This document shows positions 34,337 through 43,223 of a stretch of 64,000 nucleotides of DNA, one piece after another. The translations under genes and the position numbers were made by a program. Numbering within the stretch: position 1 is the stretch's first letter; every line of letters begins with the position of its first letter. The notes beneath the pieces are model-generated. The model ran no database searches. It saw nothing but the letters and a program-made list of their open reading frames with translations, and had not been told where the DNA came from. The stretch is from Bifidobacterium scaligerum. GTDB taxonomy: Bacteria; Actinomycetota; Actinomycetes; Actinomycetales; Bifidobacteriaceae. Location of the stretch: assembly GCF_002802865.1 (NCBI RefSeq), contig NZ_PGLQ01000002.1:568047-632046 (forward strand). Direction: 5' to 3'.

Positions 34337-35731
34337 ATGGAGAAGTTCTTCCATTTGAAGGAGAACAACACGACGGTCTCGACCGAAATTCTGGCCGGCC
34401 TGACCACGTTCTTCGCGATGGCGTACATCATCGTCGTCAACCCGCTGATCCTGTCCCAGACCGGCATGCCCTGGGGCGGCGTGTTCCTCGCCACCATCAT
34501 CGCGGCCATCATCGGCACCCTGGTCATGGGCCTGTTCGCCAACGTGCCATATGCACAGGCTGCCGGCATGGGCCTCAACGCATTCTTCACCTACACGGTG
34601 TGCTTCGGCCTGGGCTTCACTTGGCAGCAGACCATGTGCATGGTGTTCCTGTGCGGTCTGATCAACATCATCATCACCGTCACCAAGATCCGTAAGATGA
34701 TCATCATGGCCATCCCCGAGGTGCTGCAGCAGGCCATCGGCGGCGGCATCGGCCTGTTCGTGGCGTACGTGGGCATGCTGAACGTCGGCCTCATCAAGTT
34801 CACCCCGGGTGATCCGAAGGCCGCCGCCAAGGGCGGCGCCGTGGCCGCGACCCCGGGTCTCGCCACGTTCAACGACAAGGTGCTGTGGGTCTTCCTCATC
34901 GGTCTGGTGCTGGCCATCGTGTTCACTGTGATGAAGGTCAAGGGCGGTCTGCTGCTGGCCATCGCCATCACCACCGTGATCGGCATCCCGTTCGGCGTGA
35001 CCAACTTCGGCTCCTCCGTCTCCATCTCCGAAACCTTCTCTCAGCTGCCGCAGACCTTCGGCGCCATCTTCAGCGCCGACGGCTTCCCGGCCCTGTTCTC
35101 CGACCCGGCCAAGCTGCCGCTGGTCATCGTGACCATCTTCGCCTTCTCGATGTCCGATACGTTCGACACCCTAGGCACCTTCATCGGCACCGGCCGCCGC
35201 ACCGGCATCTTCTCCGCAGCAGATGAAGCGGCTCTGGAGAATGGCCACGGCTTCTCCTCCAAGATGGATAAGGCGCTGTTCGCCGACTCCATCGCCACCT
35301 CCATCGGCGCTATCTGCGGTACCTCCAACACCACGACCTACGTGGAGTCCTCCGCCGGTATTGCCGCAGGTGGCCGCACTGGTCTGACCTCTGTGGTCGT
35401 GGCCGTCTGCTTCGCGCTGTCCGCATTCCTGGCCCCGCTGATCTCCGCTGTGCCGTCCGCCGCCACCGCAGGCGTGCTGGTGATCGTGGGCTGCATGATG
35501 GCCGCTTCTCTGAAGGAAATCGATTGGGCCAACATCGATGACGCGATTCCGGCGTTCTTCGCAGCCGTGTTCATGGCCTTCTCCTACTCCATCTCCTACG
35601 GCATCGCCGGTGGCTTCATCATGTACTGCATCGTGAAGACCTGCAAGGGCAAGGCCAAGGAAGTGCACCCGATCCTGTGGATCGTCTCCGCACTGTTCAT
35701 CCTGGACTTTGTATGCATGGCGATTCTGTGA
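34337..35731 (+). CDS. NCS2-family purine (guanine/hypoxanthine/adenine) permease
   Basis: 464-aa inner-membrane nucleobase permease with about 14 predicted helices, AzgA/PbuG subgroup. Signature parts are STEILAGLTTFFAMAYIIVVNPLILSQTGMPWGGVF, AAGMGLNAFFTYTVCFGLG and FAFSMSDTFDTLGTFIGTGRRTG, then GTSNTTTYVESSAGIAAGGRTGLTSVVV with the substrate-site Glu. It takes up purine bases by proton symport. AGGAAG precedes the ATG. A strong terminator follows. Confidence 0.93.
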   Translation: MEKFFHLKENNTTVSTEILAGLTTFFAMAYIIVVNPLILSQTGMPWGGVFLATIIAAIIGTLVMGLFANVPYAQAAGMGLNAFFTYTVCFGLGFTWQQTMCMVFLCGLINIIITVTKIRKMIIMAIPEVLQQAIGGGIGLFVAYVGMLNVGLIKFTPGDPKAAAKGGAVAATPGLATFNDKVLWVFLIGLVLAIVFTVMKVKGGLLLAIAITTVIGIPFGVTNFGSSVSISETFSQLPQTFGAIFSADGFPALFSDPAKLPLVIVTIFAFSMSDTFDTLGTFIGTGRRTGIFSAADEAALENGHGFSSKMDKALFADSIATSIGAICGTSNTTTYVESSAGIAAGGRTGLTSVVVAVCFALSAFLAPLISAVPSAATAGVLVIVGCMMAASLKEIDWANIDDAIPAFFAAVFMAFSYSISYGIAGGFIMYCIVKTCKGKAKEVHPILWIVSALFILDFVCMAIL

Positions 35732-35779
35732 TGTTCATGGTCGCGAATCACTAACGATTCGCGCTACGGACTGCTACAC

Positions 35780-35811
35780 GGCTGGGCTCCTCAATGAGTC
35801 CAGCCTTTTTT
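35780..35811 (+). terminator. Intrinsic terminator after the NCS2 permease
   Basis: GGCTGGGCTC-CTCAAT-GAGTCCAGCC stem followed by TTTTTT, 49 bp past the stop codon. Textbook rho-independent terminator. Confidence 0.92.
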
Positions 35812-35819
35812 GATGCGCA

Positions 35820-36160
35820 AGAGGTGATTTGAAGGGTTCTGTGTAATTCTGGACTGCCGAGACCGTCAATCCCTGTCTCAGCAGTAACGGCAAACGATTG
35901 ATTCTGGGATCGGGACAATACGTTGTGCCACAACACCAGTTTTGGACGATTCTGGCGAGTTGTGGCAATGCCCCTCCAACTACGGCAACCATTTTCCGCC
36001 GTTGTACTTGCCACAACAGCCATGATTAGGCTGAATGAATCGATTGTGGCAAAAAGAATTGTCACAACCTTGCCAAGCATAGGAAATCCGTAAGTTGTAC
36101 CACAGCATATTGCCATAACAGCAACATCGAACGATTGATTCCAAGGTTGTGCCAGAGACT
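35820..36160. repeat. Degenerate tandem-repeat region with TTGTGGCA/TGCCACAA motifs
   Basis: A non-coding, comparatively AT-rich stretch containing many copies of TTGTGGCA or its complement, for example 35923-35933, 35960-35967, 36008-36016 and 36044-36052, with degenerate forms near 36059, 36095 and 36146. Longer blocks beginning (on the minus strand) AATCAATCGTT or AATCGATTCATT recur about every 100-140 bp. It fills most of the 596-bp gap between permease and pstB. Confidence 0.65.
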
Positions 36161-36241
36161 GCGCCAAACCGTTGAATCTTCGCACCAACAAACCTCGGAG
36201 AGGGACCGCTTGCGAATAAAAGCGACTACCTGCGAATACGG

Positions 36242-36276
36242 GAAGGTCCCGCATGGAATAACCATACGGGACCTTC
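36242..36276. repeat. Inverted repeat downstream of pstB
   Basis: GAAGGTCCCGCATGG-AATAA-CCATACGGGACCTTC: 15-bp arms with a single mismatch, 51 bp past the pstB stop. It probably ends pst transcription despite no clear U-tract. Confidence 0.7.
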
Positions 36277-36327
36277 TATAGCGATGAACCTTCGAGTTGC
36301 ACAATTCATGCCGCCCGAAGGAACGGA

Positions 36328-37107
36328 TCAGCCAAAGCGGCCGGAGATGTAGCGCTCGGCTTCGTCGTTCTGCGGGTTGTTGAACATCGTGGTGGTGTCC
36401 GCGAAGTACTCAAGGTGACCGGGCTGGCCCACGGCCTTCAGGTTGAAGAAGGCGGTGTAGTCGGCGATACGGGCGGCCTGCTGCATGTTGTGGGTCACGA
36501 TCACGATGGTGTAATCGCTCTTGAGCTCGTTGATCAGATCTTCGACGGCCAGCGTGGAGATCGGGTCGAGAGCGGAGCACGGCTCATCCATCAGCACGAC
36601 CTGCGGGTGCACGGCCACAGCGCGTGCAATGCACAGACGCTGCTGCTGACCACCGGAAAGACCGATGCCCGGGTTGTCCAGACGGTCCTTGACCTCGTTC
36701 CACAGGTTGGCACCACGCAGGGCCCACTCGACCAGATCGTCGGCGTCGGACTTGCTGATGTGCTTGTTGTTCAGGCGAACACCGGCGAGCACGTTCTCGC
36801 GGATGGACATGGTCGGGAACGGGTTCGGGCGCTGGAAAACCATGCCGACGTCACGACGCACGGATACCGGATCCACGTCCTTGTCGTACAGGTTCTTGCC
36901 TTCGAGCAGCACCTCACCTTCTACACGAGCACCGGGAATAAGCTCGTGCATACGGTCGAGCGTGCGCAACACGGTGGACTTGCCGCAACCGGATGGACCG
37001 ATGAAGGCGGTGACCTTGTTGGCCTCGATGTTGATGTTCACATCCTCTACAGCAAGGAAGTCGCCGTAGTAGATGTTCTCGTGGTTGACGTCAATACGTT
37101 GTCCCAT
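36328..37107 (-). CDS. pstB: Phosphate ABC transporter, ATP-binding subunit
   Basis: 259-aa ATPase of the high-affinity phosphate importer. Walker [16 protein letters not shown], signature [19 protein letters not shown], Walker [14 protein letters not shown] and the switch His in [15 protein letters not shown] are intact. AAGGAATCATC precedes the ATG. Last gene of pstSCAB; no phoU follows in this window. Confidence 0.97.
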   Translation of the reverse strand: MGQRIDVNHENIYYGDFLAVEDVNINIEANKVTAFIGPSGCGKSTVLRTLDRMHELIPGARVEGEVLLEGKNLYDKDVDPVSVRRDVGMVFQRPNPFPTMSIRENVLAGVRLNNKHISKSDADDLVEWALRGANLWNEVKDRLDNPGIGLSGGQQQRLCIARAVAVHPQVVLMDEPCSALDPISTLAVEDLINELKSDYTIVIVTHNMQQAARIADYTAFFNLKAVGQPGHLEYFADTTTMFNNPQNDEAERYISGRFG

Positions 37108-37142
37108 GATGATTCCTTATTTCTTTGTCTTACGGTTACGGC

Positions 37143-38147
37143 TTAACGCTCGGTCTTGACGGCGAAGACCTTCGCCACCAGACGGCCGATGAGGTTGAGC
37201 ACCAGAACCACGATGATCAGCACCAGAGCGGCGGCCCACGCGCGTTCCATCGGAATGGTGGTCACGCAGGTGGCGTCCGCGTTGGCCGGGCAGTTCGCGG
37301 AAAGCTTGGAGTACTCCTGATAGACATACACCGGCAGCGTGGTCATCTGCCCGGAGAACAGATTGACGTTCGTGCTGGCGATGAAGCCTGCGGTCATCAG
37401 CAACGGTGCGGTTTCGCCAATCACACGCGCGATGGCAAGAATGCAGCCGGAAACGATGCCGGGCAGGGCCGTACGCAACACGATCTTGGTGATGGTGCGC
37501 TGCTTGGTGACGCCCAGAGCCAACGACGCCTCACGCAGGTCGTTCGGCACGATTTTCAGCATCTCTTCGCAGGACTTGACCACAGTCGGCAGCATCAGCA
37601 GCGAGAGTGCCACGGAACCCTCAAAACCGTTGATGGTACCGGGACCGAACGCGATGGTGAACATCGAGAACGCGAACAGACCTGCGACGATGGATGGAAT
37701 ACCACTCATCACATCGACCAGCAGGGAGATGGTCATGGCCAGCTTGCCGCCATGCGCATATTCGACCAGATACACGGCGCACATCACACCGATCGGAATG
37801 GAGATCAGCATGGCGCCACCCGTGATCTCCAATGTGCCGATGATGGCGTGGAGCACGCCGCCGTAACCGCCGGACGGGGTCTGGTTGCCACCGATCACGC
37901 CGGTCATGTTGTAGGTCAGGAAATTGAGGTTGAGTCGCTTGATGCCGTTTTTGATGGTGGTATACAGTACGGAGATCAGCGGAAGGCAGGCGATGACGAA
38001 GGCCAGGGCGATCAGTCCTGCCATGAACAGGTCCTTGGCCTTACGACGCTTTTCGGTGCTGGGCTTGACACGGAACTTGTCGAAGTCGATAACGGGCGCA
38101 CCGTCCAGATTGCTCTTTGGCGCTTGAGCTTGTGCTTCAGTCATCAT
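37143..38147 (-). CDS. pstA: Phosphate ABC transporter, permease subunit PstA
   Basis: 334 aa with six main membrane segments after a hydrophilic N-terminus. The EAA-type coupling loop is at EASLALGVTKQRTITKIVLRTALPGIVSGCILAIARVIGETAPLL, the PstA/PstC hallmark with the Ala-Arg-x-x-Gly-Glu-Thr motif. The start (ATGATGACT) overlaps the pstC stop; either of two adjacent ATGs may be used. Translationally coupled to pstC. Confidence 0.96.
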   Translation of the reverse strand: MMTEAQAQAPKSNLDGAPVIDFDKFRVKPSTEKRRKAKDLFMAGLIALAFVIACLPLISVLYTTIKNGIKRLNLNFLTYNMTGVIGGNQTPSGGYGGVLHAIIGTLEITGGAMLISIPIGVMCAVYLVEYAHGGKLAMTISLLVDVMSGIPSIVAGLFAFSMFTIAFGPGTINGFEGSVALSLLMLPTVVKSCEEMLKIVPNDLREASLALGVTKQRTITKIVLRTALPGIVSGCILAIARVIGETAPLLMTAGFIASTNVNLFSGQMTTLPVYVYQEYSKLSANCPANADATCVTTIPMERAWAAALVLIIVVLVLNLIGRLVAKVFAVKTER

Positions 38148-39103
38148 GCACTCGCTTTCTCGGTGATCTTACGGGCGACGAAGTTCACGACGAAGGTGAT
38201 GAGGAACAGGATCAAACCGGTTCCGATCAGCACGGATACGCCGAGGTCGTCAGCTTCCGGATACTGCGCGGCGATGTTGGACGCAATGGCGTTGCTCTGC
38301 GAAGCCTGCAGAATCTTGAAGGAGTAGCCGGTGACGCTCGGGGAGAGAATCATCAAGACAGCCATCGTCTCGCCCAACGCACGGCCCAAAGCCAGCATGG
38401 AAGCGGAAACGATGCCGGACTTACCGAACGGCAGTACGGCAAGCTTGATCATCTCCCATTTGGTGGCACCCAATCCATAGGCGGCTTCCTGCTGCAGGGA
38501 CGGAGTCTGCAGGAAGATGTCGCGGGACATGGAGGTGATGATCGGCAAGACCATCACGGCCAGCACCACGGCCACGGTAGCTACCGTACGCTGCGGGTTG
38601 GCGGCCGGGCCGGCGAACAGCGGGAACCAGCCGAGGTGGTTGGCCACCCAGTTCCAGAACGGGTAAATGGCCGGCACCAGAATCAGACCGCCCCACAGAC
38701 CGTAGATTACGGAAGGGATGGCGGCGAGCAGATCGATGACGTAGCTTAGCGCAGTGGCGACCTTCTTCGGCGCGTAGTGCGAGATGAACAGTGCGATGCC
38801 GATGGATACGAAGAAAGCGATAAGCAACGCCAGCACGGAAATCAGTACCGTACCGAACAGCAACGGCAGCACGTAGCCCCAGAAGCTGGAAACCTTGCCA
38901 CCGGTGAAGCTGGAGATGGTGGCACTGTTGGCGGCCTGATCGCCACCGATAAGCGGCCATGCGCGGAAGAAGAGGAAGAGGAACACGGCGGCCAGTACGA
39001 CCAGGATCAGGATGCCACAGGCATAAGCAATGCCTTTGAACACCTTATCCGCCGTTTTGCCGCCGGCCGGCGCCATAACCGCCGGTGTATCTTGCGAACT
39101 CAC
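38144..39103 (-). CDS. pstC: Phosphate ABC transporter, permease subunit PstC
   Basis: 319 aa with six membrane segments. AAIPSVIYGLWGGLILVP and AAYGLGATKWEMIKLAVLPFGKSGIVSASMLALGRALGETMAVLMI are the PstC signature and EAA loop. It follows pstS after a 227-bp gap with a hairpin and overlaps pstA. Confidence 0.96.
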   Translation of the reverse strand: MSSQDTPAVMAPAGGKTADKVFKGIAYACGILILVVLAAVFLFLFFRAWPLIGGDQAANSATISSFTGGKVSSFWGYVLPLLFGTVLISVLALLIAFFVSIGIALFISHYAPKKVATALSYVIDLLAAIPSVIYGLWGGLILVPAIYPFWNWVANHLGWFPLFAGPAANPQRTVATVAVVLAVMVLPIITSMSRDIFLQTPSLQQEAAYGLGATKWEMIKLAVLPFGKSGIVSASMLALGRALGETMAVLMILSPSVTGYSFKILQASQSNAIASNIAAQYPEADDLGVSVLIGTGLILFLITFVVNFVARKITEKASA

Positions 39104-39209
39104 GGATTCTCCTTAGAGGTTGGAACAAGCAACAGTCTGTAGTGGAGCGACACACGCCGTACAAACCATCATGCGTGGCCTCCCGTAGGGCGCATATGCC
39201 CTGACCCGC

Positions 39210-39248
39210 TTTGAGCCGCAGCCGTTATGCTGACGACTGCGGCTCAAA
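39210..39248 (-). terminator. Hairpin between pstS and pstC
   Basis: TTTGAGCCGCAG and CTGCGGCTCAAA form a perfect 12-bp stem with an inner CGT/ACG extension. It sits between pstS and pstC and probably causes partial termination or 3' stabilisation, giving more binding protein than permease. Confidence 0.75.
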
Positions 39249-39330
39249 GACTGGCTGCAGAAATCTCCACAGCCGGATATTCAGTTATCGATCACGAGGT
39301 CAGGGCCTTGCAGCTATTGCGCCCTCACGC

Positions 39331-40461
39331 TCACTTGGTCTTGATGGCCTCGATGGACTTGGTGACCTTCTCGGTCAGGCTGGACGGCAGCGGAGCGGAG
39401 CCGGCGGCGTCCTGAGCAGCCTTCTGGCCCTCAGCGGAAGTGACGTAGGTCAGCCAAGCCTTGGCGAACGCACCCTGCTTGGCGTCCTTGTAGGCCGGGC
39501 ACACGATGTCGTAGGAGACCAGCACGATCGGGTAAGCACCGTCGGCAGTGGTGGAGTGGTTGATCTTGACAACCACGCGGTTGTCGCCCTTGGCGGAGTC
39601 ATCCAGCGGGGAATCCTCGATAACCTTGGAGCCGCCCTCAGCGGAAATCTCGTTGTACTTGTCGCCGACCTTGATGGCGGCGGTGCCGAGATCACCAACC
39701 TGGGAGAAGTCAGCGTAACCGATGGTGCCATCGGCCTGCTTGACGGTGGAGATCACGCCGGAAGTGCCCTTGGCGCCCTGACCGACCTCGTTCGGCCAGT
39801 TCTCAGACAGGTCGTAGGTCCATGCGTCCGGAGCCGCATCCTTGAAGTAGGAGACGAAGTTCTGAGTGGTGCCGGACTTATCGGAACGGTGCACCACAGT
39901 GATGGCGGTATCCGGAAGGGTCAGATCCTTGTTCTGATCGGCGATGGCCGGATCGTTCCACTTGGTGATCTTGCCGTCGAAGATCTTGGCGGCGGTAGCG
40001 GCATCGAGGTTGATGTGCTTGCCGGCGTCAGACACACCCTTCAGGTTGAAGACGATGGCGATCGGGGAAATGTACACCGGCACGTCGAAGGCCTCGCCCT
40101 CGGCGCAAACGGCCTTGGACTTGGCCAGATCATCGTCGGATAGGGCCTTGTCCGAGCCTGCCCAAGCGGTAGCGCCAGTCAGGAAGGTAGTCACGCCTGC
40201 ACCGGAACCAGTGGGGTTGTAAGCGATCTTGGCGCCATCGTTGGCGGCTTCGAAGCCGGCGATCCATGCTTCGGTGGCAGCCTGCTGGGAGGTGGCACCG
40301 GCACCCTGATAGTTGCCAGTGACCGGAGCGGTCTTGGAGGCGTCGGTGGAAGTGGAAGAGCTGGAAGTGGAGGCAGTGTTGTCGCCGCAGGCAGCGACAG
40401 TGGCGAGCATCGCGATGCCGGACAGAGCGGCAAGGGAGCGAACGAAAATGTTCTTCTGCAT
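39331..40461 (-). CDS. pstS: Phosphate-binding lipoprotein PstS
   Basis: 376 aa. Lipoprotein signal MQKNIFVRSLAALSGIAMLA with lipobox TVAAC; Cys25 becomes lipid-modified. A Ser/Thr linker follows, then the PstS domain with GAGATSQQAATEAWIAGF, NPTGSGAGVTTFL, DKSGTTQNFVSYF and YADFSQVGDL, the phosphate-contact loops. It captures phosphate outside the membrane for PstCAB. A PHO-box-like repeat is upstream. Confidence 0.96.
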   Translation of the reverse strand: MQKNIFVRSLAALSGIAMLATVAACGDNTASTSSSSTSTDASKTAPVTGNYQGAGATSQQAATEAWIAGFEAANDGAKIAYNPTGSGAGVTTFLTGATAWAGSDKALSDDDLAKSKAVCAEGEAFDVPVYISPIAIVFNLKGVSDAGKHINLDAATAAKIFDGKITKWNDPAIADQNKDLTLPDTAITVVHRSDKSGTTQNFVSYFKDAAPDAWTYDLSENWPNEVGQGAKGTSGVISTVKQADGTIGYADFSQVGDLGTAAIKVGDKYNEISAEGGSKVIEDSPLDDSAKGDNRVVVKINHSTTADGAYPIVLVSYDIVCPAYKDAKQGAFAKAWLTYVTSAEGQKAAQDAAGSAPLPSSLTEKVTKSIEAIKTK

Positions 40462-40567
40462 GATTGTTTCTTATTCCCTCTATCAATTAAACACGGGCTA
40501 GATTATGAAGCCCGGTCAACTCATGACATCTACAAGCGTATGGGCGATTGAACGGACTGAGAGACGA

Positions 40568-40589
40568 AATCAGTAAACGGAAGATGAAC
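40568..40589 (-). promoter_or_regulatory. PHO-box-like direct repeat upstream of pstS
   Basis: On the minus strand two adjacent 11-bp units, GTTCATCTTCC and GTTTACTGATT, resemble the actinobacterial PhoP/RegX3 box (GTTCAYC-type direct repeats). It lies about 110 bp before the pstS start and near regX3. Binding is inferred. Confidence 0.45.
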
Positions 40590-40717
40590 ACTTGCTAATG
40601 AATACGACTACGTCCGCACTACGTAGTTTGGGAGACGGTCGATCCAGCTGTCGTAACGCTTGTCCGGCCGCGCTCGCCGTATTCATCTGGATTCGCCGAA
40701 GGAAGGAACGACGACAA

Positions 40718-40741
40718 AGGGCGGCCCACCAGGGCCGCCCT
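40718..40741 (-). terminator. Terminator after regX3
   Basis: AGGGCGGCCC-ACCA-GGGCCGCCCT perfect stem, followed by TTTG on the minus strand, 35 bp past the regX3 stop. It separates the regulator genes from pstS transcription. Confidence 0.85.
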
Positions 40742-40776
40742 CGCATTGTCCTATTTGTCCTATATCGCGTCCGATT

Positions 40777-41481
40777 TCACTCGGCAGGCGTATCGATTTT
40801 GTATCCAAGGCCGCGCACGGTGGTCAGATACTTGGGATGCGCCGGATCCTCCTCGATTTTGGAGCGCACGCGCTTGACGTGTACGTCGAGGGTTTTGGTG
40901 TCGCCCACATAATCGGAGCCCCAGATGCGGTCGATCAGCTGGTGTCGGGTCATGACACGGCCCTTGTTCTGCATCAGGTATTCCAACAGCTCGAATTCCT
41001 TCAGCGGGAAGAACACGGTTTCACCTCGCACGGTGACCTGATGCTGACCCACCTGCATGGAGATATCGCCACACACCAATGGAATATCGTCGTCCACCGA
41101 ACCAGGTGCTTCTGCGGAAGCCTGATTGCGGCGCATTACCGCACGAATGCGGGCGAGCAGCTCACGGAACGAGTACGGCTTGGTCACGTAATCGTCCGCA
41201 CCGATCTCCAGACCCACCACCTTGTCGATTTCAGCGGATTTCGCCGTAAGCATGATGATCGGCACACGGCTCTGTTCACGAATACGACGGCACAAGGCAG
41301 TGCCATCGATGCCGGGCAGCATCAAATCGAGCAGCACCAAGTCGATACCGCCCTTGGTGAACAGCTCCAATCCTTCTTCGCCGGTAGCCGCAGCAGACAC
41401 GTCATACCCCTCACGTGTAAGCTGGTATACCAACGGTTCACGATAGGATTCCTCGTCTTCCACGATGAGAATACGTGTCAT
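40777..41481 (-). CDS. regX3: Phosphate-type response regulator (OmpR/PhoB family, RegX3-like)
   Basis: 234 aa. Receiver domain MTRILIVEDEESYREPLVYQL with the acidic pair Glu8/Asp9, phosphorylation site Asp52 in LVLLDLMLPG and Lys in DDYVTKPYS. A winged-helix output domain follows, with FPLKEFELLEYLMQNKGRVMTRHQLIDRIWG and VHVKRVRSKIEEDP. The start at 41481 has GAAAGG 5 nt upstream; the open frame continues 22 codons but without support. Position between senX3 and pstS marks it as the phosphate regulator. Confidence 0.92.
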   Translation of the reverse strand: MTRILIVEDEESYREPLVYQLTREGYDVSAAATGEEGLELFTKGGIDLVLLDLMLPGIDGTALCRRIREQSRVPIIMLTAKSAEIDKVVGLEIGADDYVTKPYSFRELLARIRAVMRRNQASAEAPGSVDDDIPLVCGDISMQVGQHQVTVRGETVFFPLKEFELLEYLMQNKGRVMTRHQLIDRIWGSDYVGDTKTLDVHVKRVRSKIEEDPAHPKYLTTVRGLGYKIDTPAE

Positions 41482-41623
41482 GCTGGCCTTTCTTGGGTAT
41501 GTGCCCGTACGCGACAATACAAAATTTCCTGAATCCATCGTAATCATCCGTTTCCCGTTCGCCTGTTGTTTGCCTGAAGTTGCCTGAAGTACGTAATTTC
41601 TTTGCTTCGACTACACAGGTAGG

Positions 41624-42994
41624 TTATGGCCGAGGCGAGATTGAATCAGTCGGTTCAGCAGTGTCGCCCGTGTCATCACTTGCGTTACCGCCGGCGTCTG
41701 TCGGTGCCTGAGGCATCTCGATGGTGAACGTGGACCCCTCCCCTTCACGGGACCATACCGAAATCCGTCCACCGTTCTCCTGTACGCAGTGCTTGGTAAT
41801 GGCCAATCCCAGACCTGAACCGCCGGTGGCACGAGAACGGGCCGGATCAACGCGGTAGAACCGTTCGAAAATACGATCGAGGGACTTTTCCGGGATGCCG
41901 ATGCCTTGATCGACTACACGAATAATCACCTTGCCATCGTGTTCGCTGACGCCAACAGCCACCGTGGTGTGTTCAGGAGAGTAATGGATGGCGTTCTCCA
42001 CCAGATTCTTGACGGCGGTACGCATCGCCTCGCGGTCAGCCATGATCATCGGCTCAGACTTGACCGACTCGTTTCCGCCTTTACCTTCTGTGGTCGGAGT
42101 TTCAGGCTGTTCCTCATCATCCTCGGATGCCGACACCGGCCGGCCGTTAACGCTCAACCGAATATCCACATGCCGCGCTTCGGCCTGCACATGATTTTCG
42201 GCGATGGCGGCACGCGCCACGTCCACCGCGGACAAGCGTTCAACATCCATCACCCCCTGCGAGGCCTGCGCACGCTGCAAATCGATGAGGTGTTGCACCA
42301 ATTCGGTCAATCGCTTGGATTCCTTGGTCACACGGCCGGCGAAATACCGCACGGCATCCGGATCGTCGGCCGCATCTCCGATGGTTTCGGCAAGCAGGGC
42401 AATGGCCCCGGCCGGAGTCTTCAGCTCGTGCGACACATTCGTGACGAAATCACGGCGCACAGCCTCGAAACGACGCTGCTCAGACACATCGGCAATAAGG
42501 ATGACATACAGATCGTCGCCGATATCGCCTATGCGCACGCGCAAATACAGCGTATTTGAGGGCAACGATTGCCCGGCTTCAATGCCTTTGCCGTCAAGCG
42601 GAGGAAAGATGCTGCGCTTCAACGGCAGCTGGACCTCACGCTCACGTACGCCGCCGTCGGCCGCAGCCTGGGTAAGAATATCCTCGATCTCCCGGGAATT
42701 GAGGCGTCCGCCCGATATCAACCCCAGTTGCACCGAACCTGGACTGGCATAATGAACCTGCCCGTTGCGATCGGTGACGATCACCGCCTGAGGCATCACC
42801 TCAATCAATCGCTGTTCAGTAGGCCGCACAGGCACGTCGTCGCCGAACAGCGAACGTGTGTCTTGATTCTCGGCCGCCATCTCCTGAGCAGCCGTCCGCC
42901 CGGCTGCGCGGCCCTTGTTGTAGGCGATGAGCGCGGCCCACGCCACAACAAGCACGGCGAGCGCCGTCAATACCACGATCTTCCAGATACTCAT
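41624..42994 (-). CDS. senX3: Sensor histidine kinase (SenX3/PhoR type)
   Basis: 456 aa. One N-terminal membrane segment (IVVLTALAVLVVAWAALIAYN), a PAS-like domain (AVIVTDRNGQVHYASPGSVQLG), then the H-box NVSHELKTPAGAIALLAETI. The catalytic part has N-box VKNLVENAIHYSPEHT, G1 VVDQGIGIPEKSLDRIFERFYR and G2 GGSGLGLAITKH. A Glu/Thr-rich insert of about 20 residues sits before the N-box. No extracellular sensor domain, as in SenX3, which senses through the Pst system. 142 bp before regX3. Confidence 0.92.
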   Translation of the reverse strand: MSIWKIVVLTALAVLVVAWAALIAYNKGRAAGRTAAQEMAAENQDTRSLFGDDVPVRPTEQRLIEVMPQAVIVTDRNGQVHYASPGSVQLGLISGGRLNSREIEDILTQAAADGGVREREVQLPLKRSIFPPLDGKGIEAGQSLPSNTLYLRVRIGDIGDDLYVILIADVSEQRRFEAVRRDFVTNVSHELKTPAGAIALLAETIGDAADDPDAVRYFAGRVTKESKRLTELVQHLIDLQRAQASQGVMDVERLSAVDVARAAIAENHVQAEARHVDIRLSVNGRPVSASEDDEEQPETPTTEGKGGNESVKSEPMIMADREAMRTAVKNLVENAIHYSPEHTTVAVGVSEHDGKVIIRVVDQGIGIPEKSLDRIFERFYRVDPARSRATGGSGLGLAITKHCVQENGGRISVWSREGEGSTFTIEMPQAPTDAGGNASDDTGDTAEPTDSISPRP

Positions 42995-43093
42995 GATTCT
43001 CAAGAGTAGAACGCGGAGTATGTAGCATCACTGTGGAACTACGTAAGTTCGCCTATTGTTCATTTTTGCCTGACGCTCATTGCTCATATACGA

Positions 43094-43128
43094 CGAATGG
43101 CCCTCCTCGGGTGAGGAGAGCCATTCGA
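43094..43128 (-). terminator. Hairpin downstream of the MHS transporter gene
   Basis: CGAATGGC-CTCCTC pairs with GAGGAG-GCCATTCG (one mismatch) around GGGT, 96 bp past the transporter stop and between it and senX3. No U-tract on the minus strand; likely a processed or rho-assisted end. Confidence 0.65.
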
Positions 43129-43223
43129 CTGTGTCAAGTTATCAAGTCGCGCCTTATCAATCGCGCATCGCTGACAACTCTATGCTCTATGCCTTGCGTT
43201 CGGCTGAGAGCTCGCGGATCGCA

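Larger units (their letters stand above)
40462..40776. other. Intergenic region upstream of pstS
   Basis: 315 bp. It holds the pstS leader/promoter, the PHO-box-like repeat (40568-40589) and the regX3 terminator (40718-40741). I see no further gene. The -10 of pstS could not be fixed; CATAAT on the minus strand near 40502 is one candidate. Confidence 0.55.

Noticed and set aside
35751..36254. 167-codon leftward open frame in the permease-pstB gap
   Set aside because: It crosses the permease terminator and the tandem-repeat block. The product is repetitive with no known family, and there is no ribosome-binding site. More likely a repeat-derived open frame.
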